Shown here piece after piece: positions 19,821-29,944 of a stretch of DNA of 64,000 nt. The stretch is from Acinetobacter pseudolwoffii (GTDB lineage: Bacteria > Pseudomonadota > Gammaproteobacteria > Pseudomonadales > Moraxellaceae): the NCBI RefSeq assembly GCF_002803605.1, contig NZ_PHRG01000001.1, positions 942,102-1,006,101 on the forward strand, written 5' to 3'. Each line of letters begins with the position of its first letter. Positions within the stretch are counted from its first letter, which is position 1. The translations under genes and the position numbers were made by a program. The notes beneath the pieces were generated by a model that had not been told where the DNA came from, did no database searches, and saw only the letters and a program-made list of their open reading frames with translations.

Positions 19821-20420
19821 TTAATGATCCTTTTTAATTTGATATTCCGCATCAAAGGCCTGATAGTTCAGGCGATCTGCTGAATCTTCAGACAACGGTT
19901 CAACTTCCTGCATCGAAGAAAGACAGCGTTCTGTCAGCTGAATATATTCCTGCGTTCCCTTGCTTTTCCAGGCAATTTCTTTGGCGTCCAAAGGACGGAT
20001 GACCCGCGCCGGACTACCGAGTACCAGTGAGTTTTCCGGAATTTGAGCTTTGGCTTTAACCGTACTATTAGCACCGATAATGGTATTTTCACCAATCTCG
20101 GCTTCATCCAGAATCACGCTGTTCATGCCCACCAGTACATTTTTGCGAATGATACAGCCATGTAAAATCGCGCCATGTCCGATATGGCCATATTCTTCAA
20201 CCAGCGTAATACTGCCGGGAAAGCCATGAATGGTACAGGAATCCTGAACATTGGCATTTCTCTGGATGTGAATCCCGCCAAAGTCAGCTCTCAAGGTGGC
20301 AAAAGGCCCGATATATACGCCCTCTTCAATCACCACATCCCCAATCAAGACGGCTTGTGGATGTACATAAGCGCGAGGGCTGACCACAGGAATCACACCA
20401 TCAATGGCATAACACGGCAT
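19821..20420 (-). CDS. paaY: Phenylacetic acid degradation protein PaaY
   Basis: A trimeric left-handed beta-helix (hexapeptide-repeat) protein of the gamma-carbonic anhydrase superfamily. In E. coli, PaaY is a thioesterase that relieves dead-end CoA thioesters in phenylacetate breakdown. The 199 residues show hexapeptide repeats from about 10 to 150 and the metal-ligand histidines in CTIHGF and EYGHIGHGAILHG. It is the last gene of the paa operon, 31 bases downstream of paaX, as in other gammaproteobacteria. The C-terminal helix (about 160-199) is longer than in YrdA-like proteins. Confidence 0.93.
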   Translation of the reverse strand: MPCYAIDGVIPVVSPRAYVHPQAVLIGDVVIEEGVYIGPFATLRADFGGIHIQRNANVQDSCTIHGFPGSITLVEEYGHIGHGAILHGCIIRKNVLVGMNSVILDEAEIGENTIIGANSTVKAKAQIPENSLVLGSPARVIRPLDAKEIAWKSKGTQEYIQLTERCLSSMQEVEPLSEDSADRLNYQAFDAEYQIKKDH

Positions 20421-20451
20421 TATTTTATTCCTTTAAAAATGCAGAATTAGA

Positions 20452-21390
20452 TTAACTGACGGCTTCCAATCGCAAACCGCCAAAGCGTTTATAAAATTGT
20501 GGATGTACCGGCGGCATCGAACCTTCCGAAGTTCGGGCGATCTCCATAAAGAACTCATCACCTGCCGCAACCACGGTTTGATATAAATTGCTGCTCAGAT
20601 TACGGGCATTCAGGGAAAGCCAGTTGGATGGCAATAATTCAAAAGGCAGATTCGGATCTTTTAATAAAATCCGGCGGAATTGATGAATCAGCAAAATTCG
20701 CAACTGAAAAGCCTGAACCGAATCCAGTTCATCTTCCTGTTCCACCAGATGAAAGAATTCCCGAAAATCGGTGATAAATTTTTCATAACGCTGATGTAAT
20801 TCCTGCACCGGCCAGTTGGTGGCAACCATGCGCTTCACAGTTGGATAAGATTCCTGCCAGAGCTGTAAGGTTTCGGCTTTAAACACCACCACCTGATCGG
20901 TCATTTTCAAATTCAGCAGCAGGTTTTGCAGTTTCTGGTGGTCACAGCCCGGATAGGCCATAACATTGGTGGCGATATTGGCAAAGCCCAGCCATTCCAG
21001 TTCTTTTTTCAGAATCAGTTTATTGTCCAGTTCCACTGAACTGAGCAGCACCAGATCCCATTTCTGATCCCATTCCTGATGGCTAAAACTGTAAATCTTT
21101 TGGTCAGCCATAATAAAACGCTGGCGGCTGCTTTCGGTCACACGGTAATAACTGGTGCGGCCAATTTTTTCCGAGAACAGCCAGCCATTTTGTACCAGAC
21201 GAAATACAGCAGTTCTTACTGAACGTTCATTAAAGCCGAAGACATCCATGAGCTGGATCAGGCTGGCCAGACTGATAATGCCACCGCGATGAAAAATACA
21301 GTCACCGAAGATGGTCATGATTAATGAGGTTCCGCTGAGTGCTTCATTTTGAATAAAGTCATCAATTATTTGTTTTAATTTCGGATTCAT
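20452..21390 (-). CDS. paaX: Phenylacetate pathway repressor PaaX
   Basis: Transcriptional repressor released by phenylacetyl-CoA. The 312-residue length and family segments fit: the N-terminal winged helix (about 20-95, with NERSVRTAVFRLVQNGWL), a central PaaX domain (about 100-200) and a C-terminal domain with the R-I-L-L-I-H-Q-F-R-R stretch. It lies downstream of paaK with a 63-base gap and is encoded within the operon it should control. Candidate operators are discussed at the paaA/paaZ intergenic region. Confidence 0.92.
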   Translation of the reverse strand: MNPKLKQIIDDFIQNEALSGTSLIMTIFGDCIFHRGGIISLASLIQLMDVFGFNERSVRTAVFRLVQNGWLFSEKIGRTSYYRVTESSRQRFIMADQKIYSFSHQEWDQKWDLVLLSSVELDNKLILKKELEWLGFANIATNVMAYPGCDHQKLQNLLLNLKMTDQVVVFKAETLQLWQESYPTVKRMVATNWPVQELHQRYEKFITDFREFFHLVEQEDELDSVQAFQLRILLIHQFRRILLKDPNLPFELLPSNWLSLNARNLSSNLYQTVVAAGDEFFMEIARTSEGSMPPVHPQFYKRFGGLRLEAVS

Positions 21391-21453
21391 TGCGTTTAAC
21401 TTTACCTTATAGAAACTGGATGATAGACCATTTGGCTATCATCCAATAGTACT

Positions 21454-22746
21454 TCATGCAGACTTGCGGATATCAAAAACGCGCTGTGCCTTCCCTTCAG
21501 AGCGTGGCAGGCTCCCTTCAGGCAACACTTCGACACTTACCGTGATTCCGACCATAGTTTTAATCTGGCCCTTAAGCTGAGTTGCCAGCTGGTGCGCCAT
21601 AATGTCACTGCTATCTTTACGCATTTCGGTACGGATATGCAATGTATCCAGATGTCCCTGTTTGCAAATCTGGATTTGGTAGTTCGGAATCAGTTGCTGG
21701 ATCTGTAAAATCTGCTCTTCAATCTGCGATGGGAAGACATTGACCCCACGGATAATCATCATGTCATCACTGCGGCCAACAATCTTGTCCATACGGCGCA
21801 TGGTACGTGCCGTGCCAGGCAATAAACGGGTCAGATCACGGGTACGGTAACGGATCACCGGCATACCTTCTTTGGTAATGGTGGTGAAGACCAGCTCGCC
21901 CAATTCACCATCCGGCAGGACTTCACCGGTTTCAGGATGGATAATTTCCGGATAAAAATGATCTTCCCAAATGGTTGGGCCATCTTTGGATTCCAGACAC
22001 TCCATGGCGACGCCCGGGCCCATCACTTCTGACAGGCCATAAATATCCAAGGCATCAATGCCGAGACGCTCTTCAATTTCCTTGCGCATTTCATTGGTCC
22101 ATGGCTCTGCACCAAAGACGCCGGTTTTAATCGAACAGTTTTTGGCTGTACCAAATTTCTTTTCCAGCGCTTCAATAATATTCAGACAATAAGATGGCGT
22201 AACCATTAATGCCGTCGGCTTAAAATCATGAATCAGTTGCGCCTGTTTATCGGTTTGTCCGCCAGACATTGGGATCACAGTTGCACCCAAGCGTTCAACG
22301 CCATAATGCGCACCTAGACCACCAGTAAACAGGCCATAACCATAAGACACCTGAATGATATCTTTACTGCTCAAGCCGGCTGCGCGTAATGAACGTGCCA
22401 CCACGTCTGACCAGACATTAATATCATTCTGGGTATAACCGACCACGGTCGGCTGACCGGTGGTGCCAGAAGAGGCGTGCACACGTACAATCTGTTCCTG
22501 TGGTACAGCGAACATGCCAAACGGATAGTTATCGCGTAAATCCTGTTTGGTGGTAAACGGGAATTTGGCCAGGTCTTCCAGAGAATTAAAATCATCCGGA
22601 TGCACACCCGCATCATCAAATTTCTTTTTATAAACAGGGCTATTCTGATAGGCATGCTGCAGGGTCTTTTTCATCCGCTGTAGCTGGACACTGCGTAACT
22701 CATCAACCGATACTTTTTCAATTTTTTCCATTGCATTGTTATTCAT
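21454..22746 (-). CDS. paaK: Phenylacetate--CoA ligase PaaK
   Basis: Activates phenylacetate with ATP and CoA, the entry step of the pathway. The 430 residues belong to the adenylate-forming superfamily. The phosphate-binding loop ASSGTTGQPT lies near residue 93, followed by YGYGLFTGG, the GAEPWTNEMR and DIYGLSEVMGPGVA segments, and a C-terminal lid domain with VGRSDDMMIIRGVNVFPSQIE. GGAG seven bases before the ATG at 22746 supports this start. It is transcribed with the other minus-strand paa genes. Confidence 0.96.
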   Translation of the reverse strand: MNNNAMEKIEKVSVDELRSVQLQRMKKTLQHAYQNSPVYKKKFDDAGVHPDDFNSLEDLAKFPFTTKQDLRDNYPFGMFAVPQEQIVRVHASSGTTGQPTVVGYTQNDINVWSDVVARSLRAAGLSSKDIIQVSYGYGLFTGGLGAHYGVERLGATVIPMSGGQTDKQAQLIHDFKPTALMVTPSYCLNIIEALEKKFGTAKNCSIKTGVFGAEPWTNEMRKEIEERLGIDALDIYGLSEVMGPGVAMECLESKDGPTIWEDHFYPEIIHPETGEVLPDGELGELVFTTITKEGMPVIRYRTRDLTRLLPGTARTMRRMDKIVGRSDDMMIIRGVNVFPSQIEEQILQIQQLIPNYQIQICKQGHLDTLHIRTEMRKDSSDIMAHQLATQLKGQIKTMVGITVSVEVLPEGSLPRSEGKAQRVFDIRKSA

Positions 22747-22806
22747 ATTCTTACTCCTGACGCAGTCTTCCTGACCACGGTTTAATTCATTGATTGAATG
22801 ATGTGT

Positions 22807-24018
22807 TTAATCCATATTTTCTAAAACCAGTGCAACACCTTGACCGACACCGACACACATGGTGCACAGTGCATATTTTCCTTGACGGCGTTTCAGTTCA
22901 TGCATAGCGGTAATCACCAGACGGGTACCACTCATACCCAGTGGATGACCCAAAGCGATAGCACCGCCATTCGGGTTGATTCTGGAATCATCGTCTTGCA
23001 AGCCAAGTTCACGAATCACGGCCAGCGACTGTGCTGCGAATGCTTCATTCAGCTCAATCACATCCATCTGTTCCAGACTCAGGCCAGTCTGTTTCAGCAC
23101 TTTATGTACTGCTGGCACCGGGCCAATACCCATATATTTAGCTTCAACACCGGCGCTGGCCATCCCGATCACTTTGGCTTTCGGGCTCAAACCATACTGC
23201 TCGGCAAACTGCTGATTGCCCAGCAATACGCAAGCTGCACCGTCATTGACACCCGAAGCATTGCCGGCAGTGACTGAACCGCCTTCTTTACGAAATGGGG
23301 TTTTTAAGGCTGCCAGATTGTCCAGCGTCGTCTCTACACGCGGGTGCTCATCTTGGGAAATAGTGAGGGTGGTTTTCTTCGGACCTTTGACCTCTACCGG
23401 CAGAATTTCTTCGGCAAAAATACCCTTCTGCTGCGCTACTGCAGTTTTCTGCTGGCTGTGATAGGCAAACAGATCCTGGTCTGCACGGCTGATCTGATAT
23501 TTTTCAGCGACGTTTTCGGCCGTTTCCGGCATGCTGTCGACGCCAAACTGCGCTTTAAATTTTGGGTTGATAAAACGCCAGCCAATCGTCGTGTCATAAA
23601 TTTCAGGGGTCCGGCTAAAGGCAGTCGTAGGTTTGGATTGCACAAAAGGCGCACGGCTCATGGATTCTACACCACCGGCCAAAATAAACTGTGCTTCACC
23701 CGATTTGATGGCACGTGCGGCAAGTCCAATCGCATCCAGACCTGAGGCACATAAACGGTTTACGGTGAGTGCTGGAACAGATTCAGGCAACCCTGCGAGT
23801 AAAGCAGCCATACGCGCCACGTTACGGTTATCTTCACCGGCCTGATTGGCACAGCCCAAGATCACTTCATCCAGTTCTGCCCATGGCAAGGTAGGATGCT
23901 GATCTTTCAAATATTGAATCGGTAGCGCTGCCAGATCATCGGCACGAATGCTGCTCAGTCCACCAGCATAGCGTCCGATCGGGGTGCGAATTCCATCAAA
24001 AATATAAACCTGTTCCAT
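22807..24018 (-). CDS. paaJ: 3-oxoadipyl-CoA thiolase PaaJ
   Basis: Cleaves 3-oxoadipyl-CoA (and the 5,6-dehydro form) to acetyl-CoA and succinyl-CoA, ending the phenylacetate pathway. The 403 residues contain the nucleophile cysteine in [11 protein letters not shown] (near residue 90), the [11 protein letters not shown] loop, the catalytic histidine in [14 protein letters not shown] and the second cysteine in [10 protein letters not shown]. It is closely related to the pcaF/catF thiolases of the beta-ketoadipate pathway; its position in the operon identifies it as PaaJ. Confidence 0.94.
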   Translation of the reverse strand: MEQVYIFDGIRTPIGRYAGGLSSIRADDLAALPIQYLKDQHPTLPWAELDEVILGCANQAGEDNRNVARMAALLAGLPESVPALTVNRLCASGLDAIGLAARAIKSGEAQFILAGGVESMSRAPFVQSKPTTAFSRTPEIYDTTIGWRFINPKFKAQFGVDSMPETAENVAEKYQISRADQDLFAYHSQQKTAVAQQKGIFAEEILPVEVKGPKKTTLTISQDEHPRVETTLDNLAALKTPFRKEGGSVTAGNASGVNDGAACVLLGNQQFAEQYGLSPKAKVIGMASAGVEAKYMGIGPVPAVHKVLKQTGLSLEQMDVIELNEAFAAQSLAVIRELGLQDDDSRINPNGGAIALGHPLGMSGTRLVITAMHELKRRQGKYALCTMCVGVGQGVALVLENMD

Positions 24019-24029
24019 GATTCTTCCTT

Positions 24030-25583
24030 TTAGCCAGCAACACGTAATGGTTGCTGCTGAGTTTCCTGTGCATGTCCCTGCACCGCTTTCTTTGCTAAAT
24101 ATATACTAGTTCTATAGCGATCTTCACCATAAATACGATACATATTTTCTAAAATTTGTAAAATTGTGTAATATCCGATTCTGTCTGCCCACTCAAATGG
24201 ACCACAAGGATACTTCACACCATATTTCATAGCAGAATCAATATCTTGCTCTGATGCAATAGCATGCAATACTGCTTCACAGGCTTCATTCACCAACATG
24301 GCAATACTACGTATAACATAAAGACCTGGATGATCCTTAGACCAAATAGGTATCATATCCATACCTATAAGGAATAGCTCCACTGCCTGGCGCTGTTCAG
24401 CACTACACGCCGGTGATGCAACGACTGGAATAGCCTGGGCATTTTCCCAATCTGCATGCCAGTCCATCAACACCACGGGGTCATGCTGATAAGCCAGTTC
24501 AACCGACTCGCCGAGCGATAATCGCAGGGAAAGATCACCAATCAGGATTTCATTCTGTTCTGCCGCCTGAAAACTCAGCTCTACATGAGAGGCCTGTTTT
24601 AAACGTTCAATCAGGGCTAAGGAATGTAGCCATTCACCTTTTACCGTGACTTTGAGCTTATTCAGCGACTTGGCATAACACACTGGCAATTCATATACAG
24701 GCGCAGGCTTGGACTGCGTGTAATCATAAAAACCCTGACCGGACTTACGACCATAACAGCCGGCATCGACCAGTTCTTTTTGAATCAAGGATGGGCGGTA
24801 GCGTGGCTCATAGAAAAATTCCTGATAGACACTTTGCGTGACCGAGAAATTCACATCCTGCCCAATCAAGTCTGTGAGTTCACATGGTCCCATGGCAAAA
24901 CGGCCACATTCGCGCATGATGTAATCGAGCTGTTCCGGGGTGGTGGCATTTTCCTGCAAGGCGCGAAAGGCTTCGGCATAATACGGTCGCGCGACACGAT
25001 TCACGATAAAACCGGGGGTCGATTTGGCCCGTACCGGAACCTTGTTCCAGTCCTTCATCAATTCAAATACCGCATCGGCAATGGCTGCTGAAGTTTTCAG
25101 TCCGCGGATAATCTCGACCAGCTTCATGACTGGTGCCGGATTAAAGAAATGCAGCCCAATCACCCGTTCCGGATTCGGAATCGCCGAGGCAATTGCAGTA
25201 ATGGAAATCGAGGAAGTATTGGAAGCAAAAATTGTCTGTTCCGGGCAAATGGCAGCCAGTTGTTGAAACAGGTTTTGTTTCACTTCTTTCTTCTCGACAA
25301 TGGCTTCAATAATCAAGCCCGCATCAGCAAGCTGCTGAATATCCTCTGCCACGATCAGATTGGCGAAGGTACTCTCCAGCAATTGCTGGGTCATTTTGCC
25401 ATTCTGTACCCGCTTGCCAAGCTGCGCCTTTAAAGCAGTCAAGGCACTCTGAACTTTGCTGCGATCGAGGTCAAACACATAGGTCGGATGCCCGTGCATG
25501 GCGGCCAGTTGTGCGATGCCAATCCCCATGGTTCCCGCACCGACCACAGCAACTTTGAGGTGTTCGAAATTGATCTGTTGCAT
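24030..25583 (-). CDS. paaH: 3-hydroxyadipyl-CoA dehydrogenase PaaH
   Basis: NAD-dependent oxidation of 3-hydroxyadipyl-CoA to 3-oxoadipyl-CoA. The 517-residue protein has an N-terminal Rossmann fold (VVGAGTMGIGIAQ near residue 14), the SNTSSISI and HFFNPAPVMKLVE motifs of 3-hydroxyacyl-CoA dehydrogenases and two C-terminal helical domains, the usual long PaaH form. The paaG stop lies three bases upstream of its start, so the genes are tightly coupled. Confidence 0.94.
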   Translation of the reverse strand: MQQINFEHLKVAVVGAGTMGIGIAQLAAMHGHPTYVFDLDRSKVQSALTALKAQLGKRVQNGKMTQQLLESTFANLIVAEDIQQLADAGLIIEAIVEKKEVKQNLFQQLAAICPEQTIFASNTSSISITAIASAIPNPERVIGLHFFNPAPVMKLVEIIRGLKTSAAIADAVFELMKDWNKVPVRAKSTPGFIVNRVARPYYAEAFRALQENATTPEQLDYIMRECGRFAMGPCELTDLIGQDVNFSVTQSVYQEFFYEPRYRPSLIQKELVDAGCYGRKSGQGFYDYTQSKPAPVYELPVCYAKSLNKLKVTVKGEWLHSLALIERLKQASHVELSFQAAEQNEILIGDLSLRLSLGESVELAYQHDPVVLMDWHADWENAQAIPVVASPACSAEQRQAVELFLIGMDMIPIWSKDHPGLYVIRSIAMLVNEACEAVLHAIASEQDIDSAMKYGVKYPCGPFEWADRIGYYTILQILENMYRIYGEDRYRTSIYLAKKAVQGHAQETQQQPLRVAG

Positions 25584-25586
25584 GAT

Positions 25587-26378
25587 TTAGCATCCTTTAT
25601 ATTCAGGTGTACGTTTTTGCATAAAGGCTTGTACACCTTCTTTATAATCGCTTGAACGTCCAGCCAGACGCTGTAAATCACGCTCCAGAATGAGCTGCTC
25701 ATCCAGATTATTGTCGGCTGCGGCATGAATGGCTTTTTTGATTAGTGACAGGCCATAAGTCGGCTGCTTGGCCAAATGCTTGGCCAGTTTTTTCGCTTCT
25801 GCTTGCAGTTGCTCATCTTCAACCACCTGCCAGATCATGCCCAGTTGTGCTGCGCGCTCAGCCGGAATTTTATCGCCGAGCATCGCTAAGCCCATCGCCT
25901 GGGCACGCCCGACCAGACGCGGCAAGAACCAGGTGCCGCCTGAATCTGGTACTAAACCTAGACGACAAAAGGCCTGAATAAAGGAAGCCGATTTTGCAGC
26001 AACTACAATGTCACAGGCCAGTGCAATATTGGCACCGGCCCCTGCCGCCACACCATTCACCGCACAAATCACCGGTTTTGGCATTTCAGTAATCAGTTTG
26101 ATTAAAGGGTTGTAGTATTTTTCAATTGACAGGCCTAAGTCCGGTGCATCAGCATTCGGATCGACCACACGATCATTTAGATCCTGGCCGGCACAGAAAC
26201 CACGGCCTTCAGCTGAAATCACCACGGCACGAATCTGGCTGTCTTTGGCCCAGGCCTTGATGACCTTGGAGACTTCCTGATGCATGGTTTCATTAAAGCT
26301 GTTGAGCTGTTTCGGACGGTTAAAGGTCAGGTAGCCCACTGCATTTTTTTCTTCGACAATAATTGTTTGATATTCCAT
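25587..26378 (-). CDS. paaG: 1,2-epoxyphenylacetyl-CoA isomerase PaaG
   Basis: Crotonase-fold isomerase that opens the ring 1,2-epoxide to the oxepin, and also acts as a double-bond isomerase. The 263 residues contain the oxyanion-hole segments GRGFCAGQDLND and AAGAGANIALACD. Where hydratases have a catalytic Glu the sequence reads LVPDSGG, i.e. the Asp used by isomerases; this separates it from paaF next door. Its ATG overlaps the paaF stop (TAATG). Confidence 0.92.
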   Translation of the reverse strand: MEYQTIIVEEKNAVGYLTFNRPKQLNSFNETMHQEVSKVIKAWAKDSQIRAVVISAEGRGFCAGQDLNDRVVDPNADAPDLGLSIEKYYNPLIKLITEMPKPVICAVNGVAAGAGANIALACDIVVAAKSASFIQAFCRLGLVPDSGGTWFLPRLVGRAQAMGLAMLGDKIPAERAAQLGMIWQVVEDEQLQAEAKKLAKHLAKQPTYGLSLIKKAIHAAADNNLDEQLILERDLQRLAGRSSDYKEGVQAFMQKRTPEYKGC

Positions 26379-27148
26379 TACACACCTCTAAATTCTGGTT
26401 TTCTTTTTTGTAAAAATGCATTGATGCCTTCTTGGCGATCTTGGGTCGCCGCCAGCCAGACAAAATGCTGACGTTCCAATTTCAGTCCCTGACTTAATGT
26501 CACTTCATGAATCGACTTTAAAGATTGCTTGATGGCGCGAATGGCCAGCGGTGCCTGCTTGGCAATTTTTTCCGCTAGTTCCAGTGCGTATTGCACGGTC
26601 AGTCCTGTCGGACAAACCTGACTGCTCATGCCATGTTGCAATGCGGCTTGTGCTGAAATCATTTCACCGGTCATGGCCCAGCGCATCGTCAATTGCTGAC
26701 CGACCAGACGTGCCAGACGCTGTGTTCCACCAGCACCCGGCAGCATACCTAAACCGATTTCCGGCAAGGCAAATTGGGCATTTTCTCCAGTCAGCACCAT
26801 GTCACCATGCAAAGCCAACTCAAAACCTGCACCAAAAGCATAGCCATTTACGGCCATGATTAAAGGCTTGGAAAATTCATCAATTTTTTTCCACAGCAGT
26901 GGGCGCTGATCCTGCTGGATGCTGACCACATCTAACTGTGCCAGCTCATTTAAATCAGCACCGGCAGCAAAGCATTGCGTATTTCCGGTAATGACCACGG
27001 CTTTCACAGCAGCATCTGTTTCCAAGTCCTGTAGACAGGCTGCAATGTTTTGCAAGGTGGCATTGTTTAAGGCATTGCGCTTTTCCGGACGGTTTAACTC
27101 GATCAGTACCACACCTGGCTTGGGTGAGCTGGTTTTAATGTAGGTCAT
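26378..27148 (-). CDS. paaF: 2,3-dehydroadipyl-CoA hydratase PaaF
   Basis: Crotonase-family enoyl-CoA hydratase acting on 2,3-dehydroadipyl-CoA. The 256 residues keep both catalytic glutamates of the family (GAGFELAL and LPEIGLGMLPGAGG) and the oxyanion loop NTQCFAAGADLNEL. It lies between paaE (38-base gap) and paaG (overlapping start/stop). Confidence 0.92.
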   Translation of the reverse strand: MTYIKTSSPKPGVVLIELNRPEKRNALNNATLQNIAACLQDLETDAAVKAVVITGNTQCFAAGADLNELAQLDVVSIQQDQRPLLWKKIDEFSKPLIMAVNGYAFGAGFELALHGDMVLTGENAQFALPEIGLGMLPGAGGTQRLARLVGQQLTMRWAMTGEMISAQAALQHGMSSQVCPTGLTVQYALELAEKIAKQAPLAIRAIKQSLKSIHEVTLSQGLKLERQHFVWLAATQDRQEGINAFLQKRKPEFRGV

Positions 27149-27186
27149 CCTTGAACTCCTGCTATGCTCAGCAATTGATTCCGTAC

Positions 27187-28245
27187 TTATTCATCAAAAC
27201 TCAGACGTACATTGGCCGTGGTTGGACGTGCCTGACAGCTCAGCACATAACCTTTCTGGATTTCGTCTTCTTCCAGGCTGTAGTTGACTGCCATTTCAAC
27301 CTGGCCCTCTAACACCTTACATTTACAGGTGGCACAAACACCGCCCTTACAGGCATAAGGCAGATCGGCTCCGGCACGTAGCGCAGCATCTAAAATACTG
27401 TCATCCTGTTTGGAGACTTCAACAATCAGCTCGCGACCATCGAGGATAATATTGACACGTTCTTCACTGCGGCTTTCCATCTGCTGGGCGGTTGCTTTCG
27501 GTGCAGTACCCGTATTGAAGCGTTCAGTATGAATCTTGCTGCGCTGAATGCCCCAAGTCGGTAATACCGTTTCGACCGCCGCCATCATTTCTTCAGGACC
27601 ACAGGCAAAACAGTGATCTGTGTCGGCTGAAATCAGATTGGCCTGAAACAGCTGCTGCAATTTATCCGCATTGATACGACCATTAAAGATTTCGCTGTCA
27701 TTCAGTTCACGGGAAAAAATATTTACCAGTTGCAGACGTTCCTTAAAACGGTCTTTCAAGTCCATGATCTGTTCAGAAAACATGGTCTGTTTCCAGGAAC
27801 GGTTGCCATATACCAAGGTAAATGTGGCTTCTGCTTGACGGTTTAGCACCGACTTTACAATCGATAAAATTGGCGTAATGCCACTGCCTGCTGCAAACCC
27901 TAGATAATTCTGGCCACCGGCCTTGGCTGCTTTCTGAAAGAACACCCCTTGCGGTGGCATGACTTCCAGTACATCGCCCGCTTTGAGATGCGCATTGGCC
28001 CAGGTCGAGAACTGACCTTGATCAATTTTTTTAATCGCAATACTCATGTCTTCCTGAGTATCACTACAAATCGAATAGCAACGGCGCAGCTCGCCGTCAT
28101 CGGTTAAATGACGAATGGTGAGGTGCTGACCCGGCTGATATTGGAAAGCATCCAACTGCTCAGGCGCGAGATCAAAGGCAATACAGATTGCCTGCTCGGT
28201 TTGTGGCTGAATTGATTTAATGGTTAATGGTATAAATTGGCTCAT
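27187..28245 (-). CDS. paaE: Phenylacetyl-CoA epoxidase reductase PaaE
   Basis: Passes electrons from NADPH to the PaaABC di-iron epoxidase. The 352-residue protein is an FNR-type reductase (FAD domain about 1-105 with RCYSI; NAD(P) domain about 110-235 with FAAGSGITPILS and CFACGPEEMM). It is fused to a C-terminal plant-type 2Fe-2S ferredoxin domain with the ligands in CKGGVCATCKC and a last cysteine in LSCQARP. It follows paaD after a 75-base gap. Confidence 0.95.
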   Translation of the reverse strand: MSQFIPLTIKSIQPQTEQAICIAFDLAPEQLDAFQYQPGQHLTIRHLTDDGELRRCYSICSDTQEDMSIAIKKIDQGQFSTWANAHLKAGDVLEVMPPQGVFFQKAAKAGGQNYLGFAAGSGITPILSIVKSVLNRQAEATFTLVYGNRSWKQTMFSEQIMDLKDRFKERLQLVNIFSRELNDSEIFNGRINADKLQQLFQANLISADTDHCFACGPEEMMAAVETVLPTWGIQRSKIHTERFNTGTAPKATAQQMESRSEERVNIILDGRELIVEVSKQDDSILDAALRAGADLPYACKGGVCATCKCKVLEGQVEMAVNYSLEEDEIQKGYVLSCQARPTTANVRLSFDE

Positions 28246-28320
28246 GGCAAAATCCTTCTTTTAGGTGGCGGTGTTCAGGCTTGTTATTGGTTTACCCTGC
28301 CCACCGCGCAATCGTTACAA

Positions 28321-28821
28321 TTAAATACATTTGAAATAGTCAAAAGTTTCTAAGCAGTCCCGACATTGATATAAAGCTTTACAGGCGGTCGAACCGAATT
28401 CACTTAATAATTTGCTGTTGTTACTTAAGCACTGTGGACAGGTGATGCCATCGGTCAATGCCACATGCGTACCACAGCTATGTGACTGGCCTTGCGGCGG
28501 GGCAATACCATATTGCTGTAATTTGTGTTTGCCCGATTCACTCATCCAGTCCGTGGTCCAGGCTTCAGACAGATCGACAATGACTTTGACCGGCGTCAAA
28601 CCGTTCGCCTCGAAAGCCTGGGTAATTTCTGCTTTTAATATATCTGTGGCTGGACAGCCGCTGTAGGTCGGCGTGAGTCGCACCACAATTTCATCCTGCT
28701 GATTCAGCTCGACGCCACGAATCATGCCCAGATCAATCACTGACAATACCGGAATCTCTGGATCAGAAACCTGCTGCAAAACGTCCCAACATTGATCTTC
28801 TACGTGTCGAATCAGATTCAT
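28321..28821 (-). CDS. paaD: Phenylacetyl-CoA epoxidase maturation protein PaaD
   Basis: Needed for assembly of the epoxidase. The 166 residues comprise an N-terminal MIP18/DUF59 domain (about 5-95: SDPEIPVLSVIDLGMI, TYSGCPATDILK) and a C-terminal cysteine-rich tail (SCGTH, CPQC, CRDCLETFDYFKC) suggesting metal or Fe-S binding. The ATG at 28821 has GGGAG eight bases ahead; an in-frame GTG at 28830 would sit directly against that site. Confidence 0.92.
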   Translation of the reverse strand: MNLIRHVEDQCWDVLQQVSDPEIPVLSVIDLGMIRGVELNQQDEIVVRLTPTYSGCPATDILKAEITQAFEANGLTPVKVIVDLSEAWTTDWMSESGKHKLQQYGIAPPQGQSHSCGTHVALTDGITCPQCLSNNSKLLSEFGSTACKALYQCRDCLETFDYFKCI

Positions 28822-28849
28822 GCGACTCACTCCCTGTGATTGTGCTGAA

Positions 28850-29605
28850 TTACCAGTTCATGTTTGGATATGAGCGCTGCATGTATTGCAGTTCAGCCAA
28901 AACAAAACCGAGATGTTCTGTATGTAAACCCTGTTTAGCTCCACTACGATAAGCACCTAGCTCTGGCAGGCTTAATTCAAATCGGGCTAATTCGGCTGTA
29001 ATTGTTTCTAGCCACTGGACTTTTAAATTTTCAATATCTGGAAGGACACCACTATTGACCAGCTGTTTTTCAGCGGCCGTCAATACAAAAAGTTCCTCAG
29101 TAAAACGCCATAACTGGTTTAAACCTTGCTGGGTTTTTTCATGCGCTTCTGCTGTACCTAGACTTAGGCGTTCCATCCAGGTGGTGGAAAAACGCTGGTG
29201 ATATTTCACTTCTTTGAGTGACTTTACTGCAAAGGCAGCCAACTCAGCATGCTGACTTTGACTTAAGGCACTAAACAATAAAGCGTGATAGTGATCCATC
29301 AACCACTGACGCACCAGAGTCTGGGCAAAGTCACCATTCGGCTGTTCACACAGCAGTAAATTACGATAGTCACGTTCGGTGCGGAAATAAGCCAGCTTGT
29401 CTTCATCACGGCCCTGTCCTTCCACTTCACCGGCCAGACTGAGGGCAGTACGTGCCTGACCCAATAAATCCAGTCCGATATTGGCCAAGGCAATATCCAG
29501 TTCCAGTTCAGGGGCATGGCCACACCATTCTGCCAAACGATGCGACAACACCAGTTGACTGTCGCCCACATGTAAAAGAAATTCTGCCAATACTTGATTT
29601 GTCAT
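28850..29605 (-). CDS. paaC: Phenylacetyl-CoA epoxidase structural subunit PaaC
   Basis: The non-catalytic partner of PaaA, in a ferritin-like fold. The 251 residues contain the family segments GDSQLVLSHRLAEWCGHAPELE, LDLLGQAR and EVKYHQRF. The complete di-iron ligand set of PaaA is not retained, as usual for PaaC. The ATG at 29605 follows AGGTGA, giving a slightly shorter protein than the upstream alternative. It ends 28 bases before paaD. Confidence 0.93.
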   Translation of the reverse strand: MTNQVLAEFLLHVGDSQLVLSHRLAEWCGHAPELELDIALANIGLDLLGQARTALSLAGEVEGQGRDEDKLAYFRTERDYRNLLLCEQPNGDFAQTLVRQWLMDHYHALLFSALSQSQHAELAAFAVKSLKEVKYHQRFSTTWMERLSLGTAEAHEKTQQGLNQLWRFTEELFVLTAAEKQLVNSGVLPDIENLKVQWLETITAELARFELSLPELGAYRSGAKQGLHTEHLGFVLAELQYMQRSYPNMNW

Positions 29606-29622
29606 AATCTTCACCTTTCCCT

Positions 29623-29913
29623 TTACATGTGCTCGATGCCAGCTGGAATGTTATAAAAGGTTGGATGGCGATAGACCTTGTCCAAAGCTGGTTCAAAAAA
29701 TTCTGCTTTTTCATCTGGCTGGGAAGAGGTAATCAATTCAGATTTCACCACCCAGATACTGATCCCTTCATTGCGGCGGGTATATACATCGCGGGCATTT
29801 TGTAGTGCGACTTCCTCATCCGGTGCACGCAGGCTGCCAACATGACGGTGACTCAGACCCTGTTTACTACGCACAAACACTTCATAAAGTGACCAGTTGT
29901 TTTTGTTATTCAT
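29623..29913 (-). CDS. paaB: Phenylacetyl-CoA epoxidase subunit PaaB
   Basis: A small subunit that bridges PaaAC heterodimers. The 96 residues carry the family signatures WSLYEVFVRSKQGLSHRHVG, ALQNARDVYTRR and a C-terminal YRHPTFYNIP. A TTG two codons upstream is an alternative start with closer Shine-Dalgarno spacing. Tightly packed between paaA and paaC. Confidence 0.94.
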   Translation of the reverse strand: MNNKNNWSLYEVFVRSKQGLSHRHVGSLRAPDEEVALQNARDVYTRRNEGISIWVVKSELITSSQPDEKAEFFEPALDKVYRHPTFYNIPAGIEHM

Positions 29914-29944
29914 GAGCAAAATTCCCTATATTGATCAAACTGTT